Program-made: the position numbers and the translations under genes
Notes under the pieces: model-generated
The model's database searches: none
Told to the model about the DNA's origin: nothing
What the model saw: only the letters and a program-made list of their open reading frames with translations
Source: Linyphia triangularis
Taxonomy: Eukaryota; Arthropoda; Arachnida; Araneae; Linyphiidae
Reading direction: 5' to 3'
DNA: 64,000 nt
Assembly (NCBI GenBank): GCA_963978545.1
Contig: OZ021727.1
Span: 52,960,487-53,024,486 of the forward strand
Shown here: positions 1 through 13,318 of the stretch, piece by piece
Numbering within the stretch: position 1 is the first letter of the stretch
Layout of the letters: each line of letters opens with the position of its first letter

Positions 1-345
1 TTATGAATTTTCCTCAGAGGTAATGATGGCATAGTTTTCATTAGATGCAGACTATTATTTATTCTCTTTTCAAAGGCTCACAAAATTTCTCCGAAGAACA
101 GTGCAATCACTCTCAAGCTTCAACACAAGCTTCAGTAATTGCAACTTTGAATACAGAGATAATTCCGGCACACTAAAATAAGTAAACAAAGCTCTCAACT
201 TCTTTCATCAACATCCGAAGTCACACTGCTCTCTTCCAATCTGCAGTCTTGTATTTATAGGTGCACGTGAGAACTTTCTCGAAATTCTAGTTGATCGGTC
301 AATTTATAGAATCGAAACATCTCGAAATTTTCCAATTGCTTTACA
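1..345 (-). mobile_element. probable partial or solo LTR, cut by window edge
   Basis: Read on the minus strand, this stretch is ordered like an LTR. It opens with TGTAAAGC at 345, has a TATA box (CTATAAATAC) at 260-251 and a poly-A signal AATAAA at 63-58. Local GC is higher than in the DNA just right of it. The other end lies outside the window, so neither the inner boundary nor a target duplication can be checked. No pol or gag coding sequence adjoins it here. It could instead be a host promoter read leftwards; the LTR reading rests on element order only. Confidence 0.35.
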
Positions 346-3300
346 TGTTGCAACCTTTTCTAACCTGTATTATCTCTGTTAACAAATAAGGTAAGATAAA
401 ATAAAATACAATATAACTTTAAACGAATACTTCACTATTTACAATTATATACAGAAACTTTTTGTAACAATATTGATAAATAGTGTTTCAAACAAAGGTG
501 GAGCTTCAATTGTATCAGCACCACTTTAAGACGTTGGTTTGTTTTTTTGAAACTGATTTAATCATAGTAGCATATAGAAATAAAACTAGGCGAGTTAAAG
601 AAAGAGAAATGACTCGGTTTAATAACGCCGACATTAATTGGTTATCGAACGTAAACAAATGGGTTTATATTTTGTTGGCTATAAATGTACAACTTTTATT
701 ATAAGGAACTATATAAGTACATTTATAGTGTATGAGTATGAATGTCTAATAAATTTGTCCATATAAAAATATCTACTAAACGTGATATTAAAATATGGTA
801 AATCATTACCTTTAAATAAATATTTGTATTATTTTTTTAACCAGGAAATGATATTGATCATCATAAAATTGGTTGCAATGGGGTTGCTGTTAATAAAGGA
901 AAACATAGTTTTGCCATTCGACATTTAAAAAACCATTTCAATAATTAAGTTAATTCACCAATTGTATTCTTGTTATTTAACAACATGTATTGAAACTTCT
1001 TTATTATACCACAAGTGACATCGAATATCTTATTGAAAGGGTGAGTAAATTCCTTACAGACTATAATTGTTCCCAGTTCTGACTTTTGAAAAGAGGCATT
1101 ATAATCTTTTAAATATTTCAAATAGCGATCATCTTTACATGTAAGAAATATGGGGAGCATTAAATGGTGGATATACGACACTGGTTAATAAAGAAAATTC
1201 CGGGTGGATACTGTTGATAATAGAATCATTCGACTTGGAGTTTTTTGGTAGCACCTTTTATTTATTTACTAAGTCTAATAAGTTTATGTATATGGACCTA
1301 TGTGTTTTGCTGTTAAGTGACAGAAATTACATATTTTTGAAATCAAGCATTTACATGAAAATCATTCGTTATTTTTTAAAGTCTTTACACGCAATAATTT
1401 ATCATTTAACTCAACGAAATAGTTTTTATGGAATATTCGTATTTCCAACTTAGCTGTCGTCGAATAGACTATACTAGAAGACAACATGCTCTGATCTCAC
1501 TAAATACGCTACAATGTTGAGTGAACTGGTTTTACTACACCCTGATTGGCTGATCAGAGCAAAGTGGGGTTGATTCGTTAAAACTCTTGTAGTATCCGTG
1601 ATTAGAAAAATAAAATATTCATTAAAATTCAAACTTAAAAGCACTGATTTTCTTTTTCTAAGTCCTTTATTTTAACTTCGTTTTTGTGTGTTGTATCAGG
1701 TATTCGTAGTAACCATTCCAGATGAAATAGTTTTATTAAAACTTGTTTAGAATCACTTAAATATATTTCAATATAAGTTAATATTTTATTGATAGCCAAT
1801 GCAACTGTATAAAAATTATTAATTAATTTCATTTATAAGCTGCAAACTTTAAAATAAAATGATTAGCACACTTATTTTAATATCATTCTTGTTTAAATTT
1901 AAATTATTTTATCATAGCTTTAGTAGCTTTTGGGTAGAGTAAATATTTAAAATTTTGTAAAACTGTTTTAATAGCTATAAATATATATGATTTAACAACA
2001 ATTTTTTCACCTCTCCCAAAAAAGGTTATCCAACAAATGCCTTCTCAATCCATCCTATTAAACTAGAAATAGTGTTCTAAAATAAACAATATTTGTTTAA
2101 CTCCTGTTTATTTTCGTATACACAGTACCAAAACAATGAAAGCGTATCTATACCAGCTCAAGGATAAATGCTGTTCTATTTTACGAAATACTTTTGATAT
2201 TCATAATCCTCACTACGGCGTTAGGAGTAATGCCATTATTTTATATTTTCTCTGAAGGGTTACAAAGCGTATAAATTACTAACATTCATCTCCTTTTAAC
2301 TGAATAACGTCCATGCATATTATTTAAAGTTACATGTTTGAAACTCAGCCTGTAAACTCCAGAAAAGTCGAAAATCCCAGCGGTGACCTATGTAAGTATA
2401 TTTTAAAATAATTAAACTTCAGGTATGGAAAATTCTCATCTGGTAGTTTTCAGTTCTGCGATGTTCGTAGCTTAGTTTTAATCATATCAGGAAAAGGAGA
2501 TTTAACCTATGGGATTAAATTTTGACGTAAATATTTATATTTAATTGTCTCGCTCTGTCGGAGACCTGCATAAATTATGAACCCAAAGTTTCAGTAATAG
2601 ATTGAATAACATTTCCCAGTTGGTCGGTAGAATAAACAGGTATGCGGGAAACTTCAACACACGCAGCGGCTCTCGTTATAAAGATGTGTTTCGATACACT
2701 AAGGTAAAATCTCGCATCTTGACGAAACAATTATTTAACGAAACTTTTATAGGATGTTATTAGTGAGACATTGCATAGAGAAAGAATGAATCCACTTTTA
2801 TTTGCAATAGAAAAGTAAAAGAACACTAAAAAAATTGAAATATATAGTTAGTATAATGGCTTAAGAAAATACTGAATAAATATTTTTGTAAATTTTTGAT
2901 CTTTATTTTTTTTTGCATTCGCGTATATATCTATTTTAAAAATTGTTTAAAAATGTTAAAACAGTTTTTTTTAATAATAAAAGAGTGAAAGAGAATAAAA
3001 GTGTGTGAATTTTAAATTTATAGTTTATAAAAAGTTCAGATAACTTCTTAATCTATTTTTGATAATTATTTTAACTATATTTTAACAATTTAAAAGTTGC
3101 AAAAATTTTTGGTCTCTTTATAGCAATGTTTACATTTTTTAAGAATAAAGAAAAACAATGACTAAAACTATATCAAACGTTTAACAATGTTGCTCTTTAT
3201 AAGTTTAACCCTTGAATAAGTACTTCAAATTTACTTTTCTCATCCTGTTTTAAATTTTCCGATTATCTTTTTGATATATGATATATAATGTTAGAAAAAA

Positions 3301-3521
3301 GTTAAAAACTGAATTATAATGGAATTTTTAATACTTTGAAACTTAGAATGAAACTTTGCATTAGTAACCTGAATATTACGTAATTAAAGTAATAAATAAC
3401 ATTTCCACCTGTTATACATGTCAGAAAAAGTTGACTCTTTTCTAGGCATGATTTAAATTACTAATGCTTATCCATCGTACCATAGAGTAATAATGTCAAA
3501 ATAAAATTTCCAGATAGAACT
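346..3521. other. AT-rich non-coding DNA, no gene seen
   Basis: The only open frames are short and low-complexity, with no recognisable domain. A less AT-rich patch lies around 2340-2710 and could be conserved non-coding sequence, but this cannot be judged without comparison. A short inverted pair, GCTCTGATC/GATCAGAGC, lies near 1488-1560. Confidence 0.5.
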
Positions 3522-3525
3522 TTAA

Positions 3526-4242
3526 GGGAGTATTCTACTGTAGAGGCATGAATTTCGCCCGGTTTTTGAAGCGCTGTACAAAGGAAACAAAAAATATTTT
3601 TGCGATCAATTTTTTTATCATTTGTTTATTGATGTTTTATTATTACATAAAAAAATTATTAAAAAAATAAAATAAAATTTACAAAGTTATGAGCAGTCAA
3701 AGTGGGGGGTCAAAAAAAAAGAGGGTGTCCTGGTGTGCATTATTCCAACCCTCCTGGTGATCTGAAACATAAAAAACAGACGGATTCTTAATTATTATAG
3801 ATGCCGCTATCGTATAACCCTTGGATAAGTTAAAAAAAAAAAAAAAAAATTAAATGGCGGCAGTTTGAAAAAAAAATGTCAAGCATTTTTTTTTCAAACT
3901 GCCGCCATTTTAATTTTTTTTTTTTTTTTAACTTATCCAAGGGTTATACGATAGCGGCATCTATAATAATTAAGAATCCGTCTGTTTTTTATGTTTCAGA
4001 TCACCAGGAGGGTTGGAATAATGCACGCCAGGACACCCTCTTTATTTTGACCCCCCCACTTTGACTGCTCATAACTTTGTCAATTTTAATTTTTTTTTTT
4101 TTTTTTTAATAATTTTTTTATGTAATAATAAAACATCAATAAACAAATGATAAAAAAATTGATAGTACAAATATTTTTTGTTTCCTTTGTACATCACTTC
4201 AAAAACCGGGCGAAATTCATGCCTCTACAGTAGAATACTCCC
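3526..4242. mobile_element. large TTAA-flanked palindrome (fold-back element)
   Basis: Two arms of about 355 bp (3526-3878 and 3884-4242) are reverse complements of each other around a 5-nt centre at 3879-3883. The outer ends read GGGAGTATTCTACTG and CAGTAGAATACTCCC. TTAA lies directly outside each (3522-3525, 4243-4246), consistent with a TTAA target duplication. The arms differ only by scattered substitutions and by homopolymer and indel changes. The poly-A/T tract lengths differ, and GTGTGCAT on one side corresponds to ATGCACGC on the other. TTAA duplication is known for piggyBac and Kolobok superfamilies; without a transposase I cannot choose. The 62-codon frame at 3876-4064 crosses the hairpin and has no sign of being a gene. 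Confidence 0.8.
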
Positions 4243-4246
4243 TTAA

Positions 4247-5512
4247 TAATATTGTAATATTTAAGAACTTTGTCATGTTGGGTACGTAAGAACATTAGCA
4301 GTTATTACATTAAGTATTTAACCAGTGAGTTTATACTTTTTAGTGTTCACTATAGTTGTACATTATTTATTTTAACCAAAAAGTAGGATTTATAGTCTAA
4401 CATTATACTTATACATTTGAAGATGACTGTGTTGAAAATATATTTCATTTAAAAATAATATGGTTCAAGTAATAGATAGTCAAATTATATGGTTCAGTTC
4501 TTGAATTAATGGATAGTGTAATGTACTAACGGTTTTACCCAATTTAAAAATCGGTAGTGATAACAATGACTGCCAAAAAGAGGTGGGTAAATTATTTAGT
4601 TATTTAAGAATTTCTCTATTTCTACGAATTACATATTTAGTTATTTCATGTAAAATATATTCAATGAAGTTTAATAATACTAATAAATAATACAGTAAAA
4701 TCTTTATTATTATTTTAGAATGAACGGAGTAAAAGCAAGTTTTCGAAAGACTACGTACAAAACAATCTTCACTTTTGTAACTGTTCACCATGTAATAACA
4801 CCGCCAAGATGAGGAACATATGTATAAAACTGGCAACCCTTCTTATGTTTTTGGTCTGTGTGTCGTAAGTAATGTATTAAAGGATATAGTAAAGACGAGC
4901 ACTCGGAGTACAAATATTACTTTCCCAGAATAAACACATTTAGCTGGAAATATAAGCCAGTATCAAGGAACCAAAGGCAAGCTTTTACAGTCTGTTTTCC
5001 TAGCAACAATAGCAGTAGATGGATTATAAAAGTTGAAATAGATTCTGCCTCATGTTTACTTTCGGTTGAAGGGTTAAGTGGTAATAAAAAATGTTCCCCG
5101 CTTAGGGGTGTTGTAATTTATAAATTATTTATTGTTCTATGATTTACGATTCCAGATTGAAAAGCAAGCATTCGCGTAATATGATTCTGACTGCTTCTTT
5201 ATGCGGATGTTTGAAAGGGTTTTATTTGTATTATTGTTTGGTTTTTGGAGTTATGTTTGAGAGCACTTATCGTTAGTCAACAGACGCAATGGATTTGAAT
5301 CGGCTCGATTAGATGCGTAAAAAATTAAATTGAATAAACCATGTGGAGGATTGATGTTTAGAAAGGAATAAACATTCTGTTGTTAGGAAAATAAGTCGTA
5401 TAGTTTCCTATTTACGAAGAGGTGTTCTTGTCTCTAATATAAAATCTTTAATTTTCGTATATATTTCTACACAATTTATCAATTACAATCAAGTCTATAA
5501 CAGCTAATCCGA
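4247..5512. other. non-coding, nothing recognised
   Basis: AT-rich sequence with no supported ORF. The part at 4780-5060 is less AT-rich and contains TATAAAA-like strings, but it lacks any accompanying LTR or exon signal. Confidence 0.4.
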
Positions 5513-5524
5513 TAACAACGATAC

Positions 5525-5703
5525 AGCCGACCAAACGGTATAGTGGTTAGCGTCTAGCTTCTGGACCGCGAGATTGCGGGTTCGAGTCCCGTGTAAGGCA
5601 TGGGTGTTTTCAAATGTATGTTGGCTTGTCAAATGACGAATGTTTCGGCGCATTATAGCTCTCGTGTTGCTGACGGTGCCAGATAATCTGAAAACAACCA
5701 ACC
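5525..5703 (+). mobile_element. tRNA-derived SINE, copy 1
   Basis: A 179-bp unit with an internal RNA polymerase III promoter: an A-box-like TAGTGGTTAGCG near 5540 and a B box GGTTCGAGTCCC near 5579. It does not fold as a normal tRNA and continues about 100 bp past the tRNA-like head, ending in CAACCAACC. An identical 12-bp target duplication, TAACAACGATAC, flanks it (5513-5524 and 5704-5715), which is the mark of LINE-mediated retroposition. It shares head and tail with the copy at 32601-32781. The minus-strand frame across it is a shadow. Confidence 0.88.
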
Positions 5704-5715
5704 TAACAACGATAC

Positions 5716-8700
5716 TTATCTAAATTATAAAGGAACTTAAAGTATTGTGATTAGATTTGAGGATAAAACTCCTAATTTAAGAGATTTAAAACTTTAATAA
5801 CAAAATGAATACAAATTCAAAATATGTATGATGAATGATTTTCTGATATTTTTGTTCTTTTCATTTTGCTAAATTTCTTTAAAGTTAAATTAAAATTTAT
5901 GTTGGAATTGCTGAAAACTGATTAAATTTGAGAAACAAACTTAATGTACTTTTGTATTTTTATTTATTTGCAACAATCTCAAATGTAGCCTACTTTTCCT
6001 CCTGTGCTCTGGTGCAATCAATGTGAACCTACATAAGAAAGGTTAAAAGTATTTTGGTATTCCATACAATTGAAAACGTCATCGTGGAAAAAAAATAACC
6101 CCTTCGAAAAGAAACACAAGTTAAAAAATTAGCATTGCATGAGGAACTATAAACCGTAAAAACTGTCTTTTTTAGGGAATAGCAATAACGTTATAGAAGA
6201 AGTTGAGAGTAAGGAAATGTGTTTTTACAATCTTCAAATTCTTTCAAACCTACGCAAATAATCTGTAAAATTATATGTGAGATAAATTAAAATTGTATGT
6301 GTTACATAAAGTTATATGAGAAGTTTAAATATATTTTATTGTACAAAACAACATAATTTTTATTTACAATTTAGTTATTTTTATTAAAAATATTTGCTTC
6401 GGTCTGTGTCATACAAACTTGTGCTTTTTATTTTATCTTTATATTAACTATAAATCATGAACTATTCAGGAATACAGAAGAAAAGTATTTTGAAATGTTA
6501 AATTGAGTTGTTTTTCATGTTTTCAATTCCCAGTAGATAGTTAATAACCGATCGAAAGACTAAAATTTATAGCTGAACTATAAGATACTTCAAAACAACA
6601 GAAAGTAAACTCACTCTCATGACATAAATAGAATTTCATACTCCCGAGAAGCAAAGCCGATATTCGATGCCATTTGTAAGACTTAGCCAAGAAAGTATTT
6701 TCGTTGAAATGAAGGCGAACGTAAAAATAAAATATGTAAAATAGCTTTCAAAATAAGCAAACTCACAAACAAACGTCTAAAATAAATCTTTAGATGGAAA
6801 AATATTTTCGGAGACGCTTGCGGCAAATATGAAATATTTGATGGATTGCTGACAGAACCAGAGAGTATCATTTTCAAGCGATCCCTGAATGGAGCTTCGA
6901 ATCTTGAAAGAAAAGAGCCCCCTTTTTCCTCGAAAGGCTGTTGAGGCACAGTTTTGAAAAGACAACTGGGCTATTATGGGACTCTTACAAAAGCAGGTCG
7001 GCGGAAATCTTTTGAAATGAAAGCGACGTCTGTGACAGGCCCCTCCTTTTCAGGAGATATGCCTCCCTAAAGAAATTCTTAAAAGAATTACTGTCATTCA
7101 CAGACTGAAAAAATTAAACTTGGTGATATAGTGAACATAAGGCGAATTTCTTCGTCACATAGTTTCAAAAAGTTTACGTCTCCAAATCCAGTTTTCTCAC
7201 ATCATTCTCGCTGTTTCATAATCTATTACCAAGTTTGACACTTGAAAACGCATGTCTACTATATTTGTGGATATATTGAATTGATGGTAAATTTTAATAA
7301 TTTATGAATCTGAAAGACTCGTAGCTTGAGTATTTTTTAACAGGTGTTATAGAATGGAATTTTATTTCATAATGTACCGTGTAGTACATTTTTTCGGTGT
7401 GTAAATAAATGAAGATTTTATTTTTATTCTTTGGTAATTGATGTATAATGAAAAACAGGGTTTCTATTATTCCTTGTATTCCTTGCAAGTTCATTGAAAT
7501 ATGAAAATGTTAAGAAGAAAGATTAAACAAAAATTTAATATTATTGAGATAAATAGTGCGTGAATTTAGTAAAAGCGAAAATGTGTGACTTTGTTGTCGT
7601 TTTCGTTGCAAAAAAGGGAACAATAGAATGATTTTTTACTATCCAAATTTTAACTAAAATATCTAAACTATTAAAAATAAATTAATTATGTCTTTCTTTA
7701 ATGGTTGGGATTGAAAATTAATTACTAAGCTTTGAAGGGTAAAGAGTGATTGAAAAAATATAATGGCACGTTTTTTATGTCTCGAAAATTTGTGGTAAAT
7801 TTTATTTTATTTTATTTTAATTAACGCGAAAAAGTTTGAAGTCTTAAAAATACTTTTGACGTTATTAAATTAGTTTACATTATTTTTAATTAAATACTGA
7901 AAAAATCTTAAATTAAAGATAATGATTAACTTTAAATATTATAGTAAATATTTACTAGTTGCCCTCAAGTAATCTATTCCAAACTATATGTTTGATAAAT
8001 AACTGAATAAAGACATACATAATAGTCATAAGTTATTGAAAAAAAAAAGTTGTATGTATAAAAATACGCGGTTTTAAAAAAGCAACGTGATTTTTAATAA
8101 AGTACAATTAAAATACTTGAAACTGGCTTTTCTACAAGATATCAATATTTATATAATTTTACAAAGAACTGTTTAATATATATTTATAGCATTCCATATT
8201 CTTAGAAACGGTTAATACGGTAGAAAATTGTTACCAAATCATCCTTAACTTGTTAAACTTACTAAACATGATCAAAATATTAATAAATTCGAGTTTTTTT
8301 TAACTTCTCAGTTTATTGAAAGCATAGTAAAAAAAATAAGTGACGTTTTTTTTTGGAAATCTTAATCCTTACCATGCAGTTTAGACGGAAAATATATTTA
8401 GTAAAATCTTACCAAACAATCGCATCATCACCCATAAGTCTTTAGCACGTATAGCAAATCAATAGAGGTCCATACTGTAAATACCTGGTAAAGTAGTTTA
8501 AATAGTAATTAAAAGAATACAGTCCAAATTTCATAATATCATTTGCATTAATTTTCTGCCAAATATGTCAGATATATTGCAGAAATTATTTTTCAAGAAT
8601 ACGTAATTGTAATGTATATTTGCTCCTAAATAGTAAGCATTCTGGTTAGTATTTTTTAAAGAAAATAATTAAAGAACCGCGTTTAAATTATAATTTTTCT

Positions 8701-9443
8701 TCATGTTAATATCCTGACTATCAACAAGCGAAAAACTATGAATAAGTCATATTACTGGAATTTTATTATTTTCAAACATAAACTCATGTCATTTTTTTTA
8801 ATGATATTTGGCGAAAAAACCAATTGACTAACGTGACTCAAAACGAATGGAAAAATTATTAGCTAAATTTTATTGTAATTATATGAATTTTTGCAATGAA
8901 TAAAGAAAATGAGTTAAATCTGTAAATTTTCAGTAAATAGGCAGTATTCAGTATTCGCAAGAAATTCCAGATGACATACATTATAGTATTTAATCATTTT
9001 CCTACATTTTTTTAAATACAAGTTGAAAGTTCCATAGAAAGTAATGAAGCTCTTTTAGCGTGGCTTATCAATAAGCCAGCAAACCAGTAAACTTTCACGT
9101 TTATGTATATTTATATATTTTAGCTCATTGTAAAGCATTTTTTAAAAATTTCAATAAAATCTGAACAAATCATATAAATGACAATAATTAAAACTGGGTT
9201 AAGGTAAATTCCTCGTAAAATGTTTGTTGGATTTCAAAAATAAAGGCAAAGCTGTCCTATTTATTAAAACTGCATTTTCTTTAATATCTCTATGGTAATT
9301 TATATTTTACCATTGACCTAATTATTGTAAATATTTTTGTGTAATTCATATTTTTTGCATAATTCTACATCAATTGATAAAACAATTTCAATACATCAAA
9401 TATAAACATTTCCCTAGTTATTAACAATAATTGGCAGAAAGAT
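5716..9443. other. AT-rich non-coding DNA
   Basis: No supported gene. The section 6640-7080 is clearly less AT-rich than its surroundings, and overlapping minus-strand frames there (6683-6965) give no recognisable protein. It is a candidate conserved non-coding block or an old repeat. The rest is homopolymer-rich. Confidence 0.4.
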
Positions 9444-9619
9444 ATTCTTAATGCTATTTGTAGAGCAATTTGTACCTTTTCAATGTAAAGAAAAATATAT
9501 TATTTAATAGTAGTTAATTGTTCGATGTAAAGTTTAGGATTTCTTCAGCTTCTTTTTTGCTTAAAACTCTTTTTACTTTCAATTACCTATATGTATTCTT
9601 AATGCTATTTGTAGAGCAA
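9444..9619. repeat. 25-bp direct repeat pair
   Basis: ATTCTTAATGCTATTTGTAG plus five further bases occurs identically at 9444-9468 and 9595-9619, 151 bp apart. The pair lies immediately upstream of the hairpin and A tract that lead the dispersed repeat. It may be the footprint of a local duplication or insertion. Confidence 0.75.
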
Positions 9620-9625
9620 ATAGCT

Positions 9626-9672
9626 AATGCTATACTTTCATTACATAGGGTAATGAAAGTATAGCATTCGGT

Positions 9673-9703
<31 letters not shown>
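9626..9703. repeat. perfect 19-bp hairpin followed by A30 tract
   Basis: AATGCTATACTTTCATTAC at 9626-9644 is the exact reverse complement of 9650-9668, with a 5-nt loop. A run of about 30 A residues follows at 9674-9703. This looks like the terminal structure of the dispersed repeat just downstream. Confidence 0.8.
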
Positions 9704-9706
<3 letters not shown>

Positions 9707-10385
9707 AAATCTATTTTTTAGCATTTCTCCACGTTTTGAAACATCCTGATTTTAAAAAAAGTGATCTATAAAAAATGTCTGCCTGTGTGTGTGTGTCTGT
9801 GGTCAGCTTAAACCCCGAACAAATTGACCCACTATGTTCAAATTTGGTATGAGGGTTTCTGGTGGCCATGGAACCTACCATTAAGGTTTTCGTCAAAATC
9901 GAGCATGCACATATGGTAGCTGCCAATGAAAAAATCATGTTTTTCAATGATAAAATGCCAAAAAACGGCTCAAATGATTTTGATAAAAATCACTGTGCTA
10001 ATGCCTCTTAAGGTGTTCTAAACATCCCACCTCCGAAATTCCCGTAAAAATGCTTTAATGGCGTAAAAAGTGGAAAAACGAATGCCCTCAACACAGAGTT
10101 TTCTTTCCTTGAGCATACCTCATCAACGATAGTTTTTTCTTCTCCCCTCAGTTTTACTAATAATAAAGGATAATATAAGGATTTTCGAAAAATATGTCTC
10201 CAAAATCACCACTTTGGCGATTTTTTTTTTTTTTAAATCCATACAAGAATTTTCACAAAAAGTATTGCCAAATTGGCTATTTATTCTAAATGAATGATGA
10301 AAATATACAAACGGTAAATGACACAAATTCATGTTAGTATTATAGTGTAGTTGAAAGATGTGCGATGTTCCACACCCCTAGTTTA
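9704..10385 (+). repeat. unclassified dispersed repeat, copy A
   Basis: The segment from about 9970 matches 33386-33770 in the same orientation, with shared strings such as CTAATGCCTCTTAAGG, CATCAACGAT and TGTGCGATG. Its end, GTTGAAAGATGTGCGATG, is also found in reverse complement near 52700-52730. A TG-rich patch occurs at 9785-9806. Minus-strand frames at 9711-9947 and 10123-10332 are shadows in this repeat. I cannot assign a superfamily and see no transposase. Confidence 0.65.
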
Positions 10386-12985
10386 AGTCCGCTCTATTAT
10401 AAAACTGTACAGAAACTATCATATGTTCACTAAAGTAGTTAAAAATCATTAAATTGCCAAACTTGTCTTTCTCAAAATAGATCAGTTAATTATAATTTAT
10501 TTACTTTTTATAAGTAGTAAGGTTAGCCAACCCACCAACATTCTCAGTTTAAACAGCTCTTCCAGATTGACACGAAAATGAATCATTTATTGAAACCATC
10601 GTCATAATTTTTGCTCATATTAAGTATAAGCACACAATTTTCAATTACTTAGAGGTGAACTATTTGAAAATTAGACCTTGAATGAGTTAAATTATGAGCG
10701 GATAGCCAAATTTATCATTACTTTCCAATTAATAAACGTATTTGTTGTGGGGAAAAAAGAAAAGAAAAAAAAACCCTCAAAAAACCCCACGTTTTTCACT
10801 TTATTAGCACTTTTGATATCGAAGGTTTTATTTTCTGCATTGAGTAATCCAATATCTTGTTTTCTAAAACGCAACAATATAGCCACATTATTTGATCTTC
10901 AATGACGAAATTAAACTCATAATAACCTTTCTAAATTGGTATCCGTTTAGAAAATTAGATATTGGTGCTATTAAGCAATTATAATTCCGAATTTGTTTTC
11001 TTAAAATTTTTTAAATTGTAATAGTTTATCATTTTTAAAACGAATCTAAACATCCATAAGGTAAAATCAGAAGTACGTGGCAGAAACTGCAATATTTTAA
11101 CATGCTCCATATACTATGTGTCAAATAAGTATGGGGTTGAGAGATAGAAATACAAGCTTATTTGAAATCTGATAATTAATATTAATGCTGCAAGTTACCT
11201 AAAATCTGATGTTAAATACCTTTAGATAAATGGTACATATGCATAAATACGTTTAAATAAGTAATACATTCTCGAACAGACAGTATTGATGATTTCAAAA
11301 TGTCACCAAATATGTTATTACGGAATTACATAACAAATTTAAGAATTTTGATGTCGCCATTTTGTGGAAGATTTTGCAGTCATATTATAATTAACTAATG
11401 ATTAATTTTAGTGAAATCTTTTCAATTAATTAATACGACATTTGACATCACTATGCAAGATAACATTCTATCGATAATACCCCACAACACTGAATTGATT
11501 AGTTCATATAAATGACTATCGCTCCATACTTACTTTAAAACGCCTATAACCAAAAAGATTATTATTGCAAATCAATGAGTGCTGATATCGATGAGTTTCT
11601 CACCTCAATATAATTGATCAAGAGATCAATAAATCAACACATTCATCTCTACGATGCTTTCAAACACCTTTTCAATGACCTTTTGCAAAAATCGATTTCC
11701 ACGATGTCTTTACAAAATGGGAAATTTCCAACATAAGCTATTTTACCGCGTTTTGCCTTTTACCTCCCTTATTAGAGATTCTACACCTTTCCTCATTCAA
11801 CTATTATCGGTCGCGTCCGTAGAAAGAAAATCGAAGAATATTTCCATCCCTTCTATATTTAGCGTCCGAGATCTGTACAATGGGGACCGTTGTTCCTGTA
11901 ATCGACCATGCATAGCGCTAATGCCCCTTCACTAATGTCGCCAATGACAGCTGAAGGGAAATTTCCTAATGTTTTCTCAAAGCTTCAAGCAGTAAAAAGA
12001 CCAAAAAGAAAGAGAAGTCAAACATGAAAACAATGCCCCAACGTTGATTTGTAAAGAAGGATTTTCTTTTCTCAGCTGCATTTTTCGTTCGAGATTTACG
12101 CGTGTTTTGTTTGCTCAAATGGAGATGTATGAAAATGGCAGAACGGTGTTTCTCAACAAAGTTCGTTTTAATTTGAAGCCGCTAGAGCAAACTAACATTA
12201 GCCAGTATTACATTTCGGAAAAAAGGGAGTTAGGAAAACGTAAAAAGTATTTGTGTTGAAATAGATAGTGGTGTAAATTTCAGAAGAATTAATTTGACGG
12301 TAAGAAGCATGTTTAGATATTAAAATCTATGTTTCATTTGATGCATTTTTAGTTTTATGTGATAATAAGAAATTTTTTAGATCTTATCTTTGAAAACTAC
12401 GTAAGAAATATTCCAGAAGTTTTCTATTCTACATACATAAAATTAAATTATAAGTGACATAAACCAGTATTGATTGAAATTAAGAAGTTTTTCTTGAAGC
12501 TTTAGCGCATCAATCATTGTATTTTTTGATTTTTAAAGTCTCCTGGCAAAAGCTTGTTTTCGATGGTTCCGTGAATTTCTCCGCAAAGTTGAAACTTTAA
12601 AAGAATTGTTTGCTCTGAAGCAAAAAAAAATAAATATATAATGTATAGCTCTGAAATTTAATGTGATTTTACACATGAAGCGATAATCACGAAGATAATG
12701 TATATCTGGAAAATAAGTACTAGCATTTCTTTACATTTTTACTAAACATGAAGTATTTTTAAAGTGCAAGAATTATTCTAAAAGAAAAACCAAGGTTTAT
12801 TTTTATAAAAAAAGCTCCTCTTGAACGGTAGTTGCTTAGACATGATTGAATTTTTATTTTGTATTTTAAAAACCCCTTTTTATTGTTTTATTTATAAAAT
12901 TATCTGAATAAGTTTAATTCTTACACCGTACATTTTTAATGCATATTTTAAGTTTTAAAACATGCAGCGTAATTTTATAATTATT
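10386..12985. other. non-coding; less AT-rich block at 11640-12260
   Basis: No recognisable gene. Frames at 11654-11935 and 12044-12259 fall in a block of more balanced composition, but their translations show no domain, signal peptide or similarity I know. They may be conserved regulatory DNA or a decayed exon. Other frames here are A/T-run artefacts. Confidence 0.4.
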
Positions 12986-13318
12986 AACATTAAATACTTT
13001 AAAATATATTTTTACAATTTTTAACATTAAATACTTTAAAATATATTTTTATAATTTTTAACATTAAATACTTTAAAATATATTTTTATAATTTTTATCA
13101 TTAAATACTTTAAAATATATTTTTATAATTTTTAACATTAAATACTTTAAAATATATTTTTATAATTTTTAACATTAAATACTTTAAAATATATTTTTAT
13201 AATTTTTAACATTAAATACTTTAAAATATATTTTTATAATTTTTAACATTAAATACTTTAAAATATATTTTTATAATTTTTAACATTAAATACTTTAAAA
13301 TATATTTTTGTAATTTTC
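12986..13318. repeat. 37-bp minisatellite, nine copies
   Basis: The unit beginning AACATTAAATACTTTAAAAT starts at 12986, 13023, 13060, 13097, 13134, 13171, 13208, 13245 and 13282, an exact period of 37 bp. Copies differ by single bases: the first linker has a C, the fourth begins ATCATT, and the last has a G in its T run. High copy identity points to recent or ongoing unequal exchange or slippage. Confidence 0.95.

Noticed and set aside
3876..4064. 62-codon frame in the palindrome
   Set aside because: It lies within one arm and the centre of the fold-back structure and has no domain.
5525..5600. Possible genuine tRNA gene
   Set aside because: A and B boxes are present but the acceptor and anticodon stems do not pair, and the unit continues into a SINE body with a target duplication.
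11654..11935. 93-codon plus frame
   Set aside because: Translation has no domain or signal peptide I recognise; the composition could equally reflect conserved non-coding DNA.
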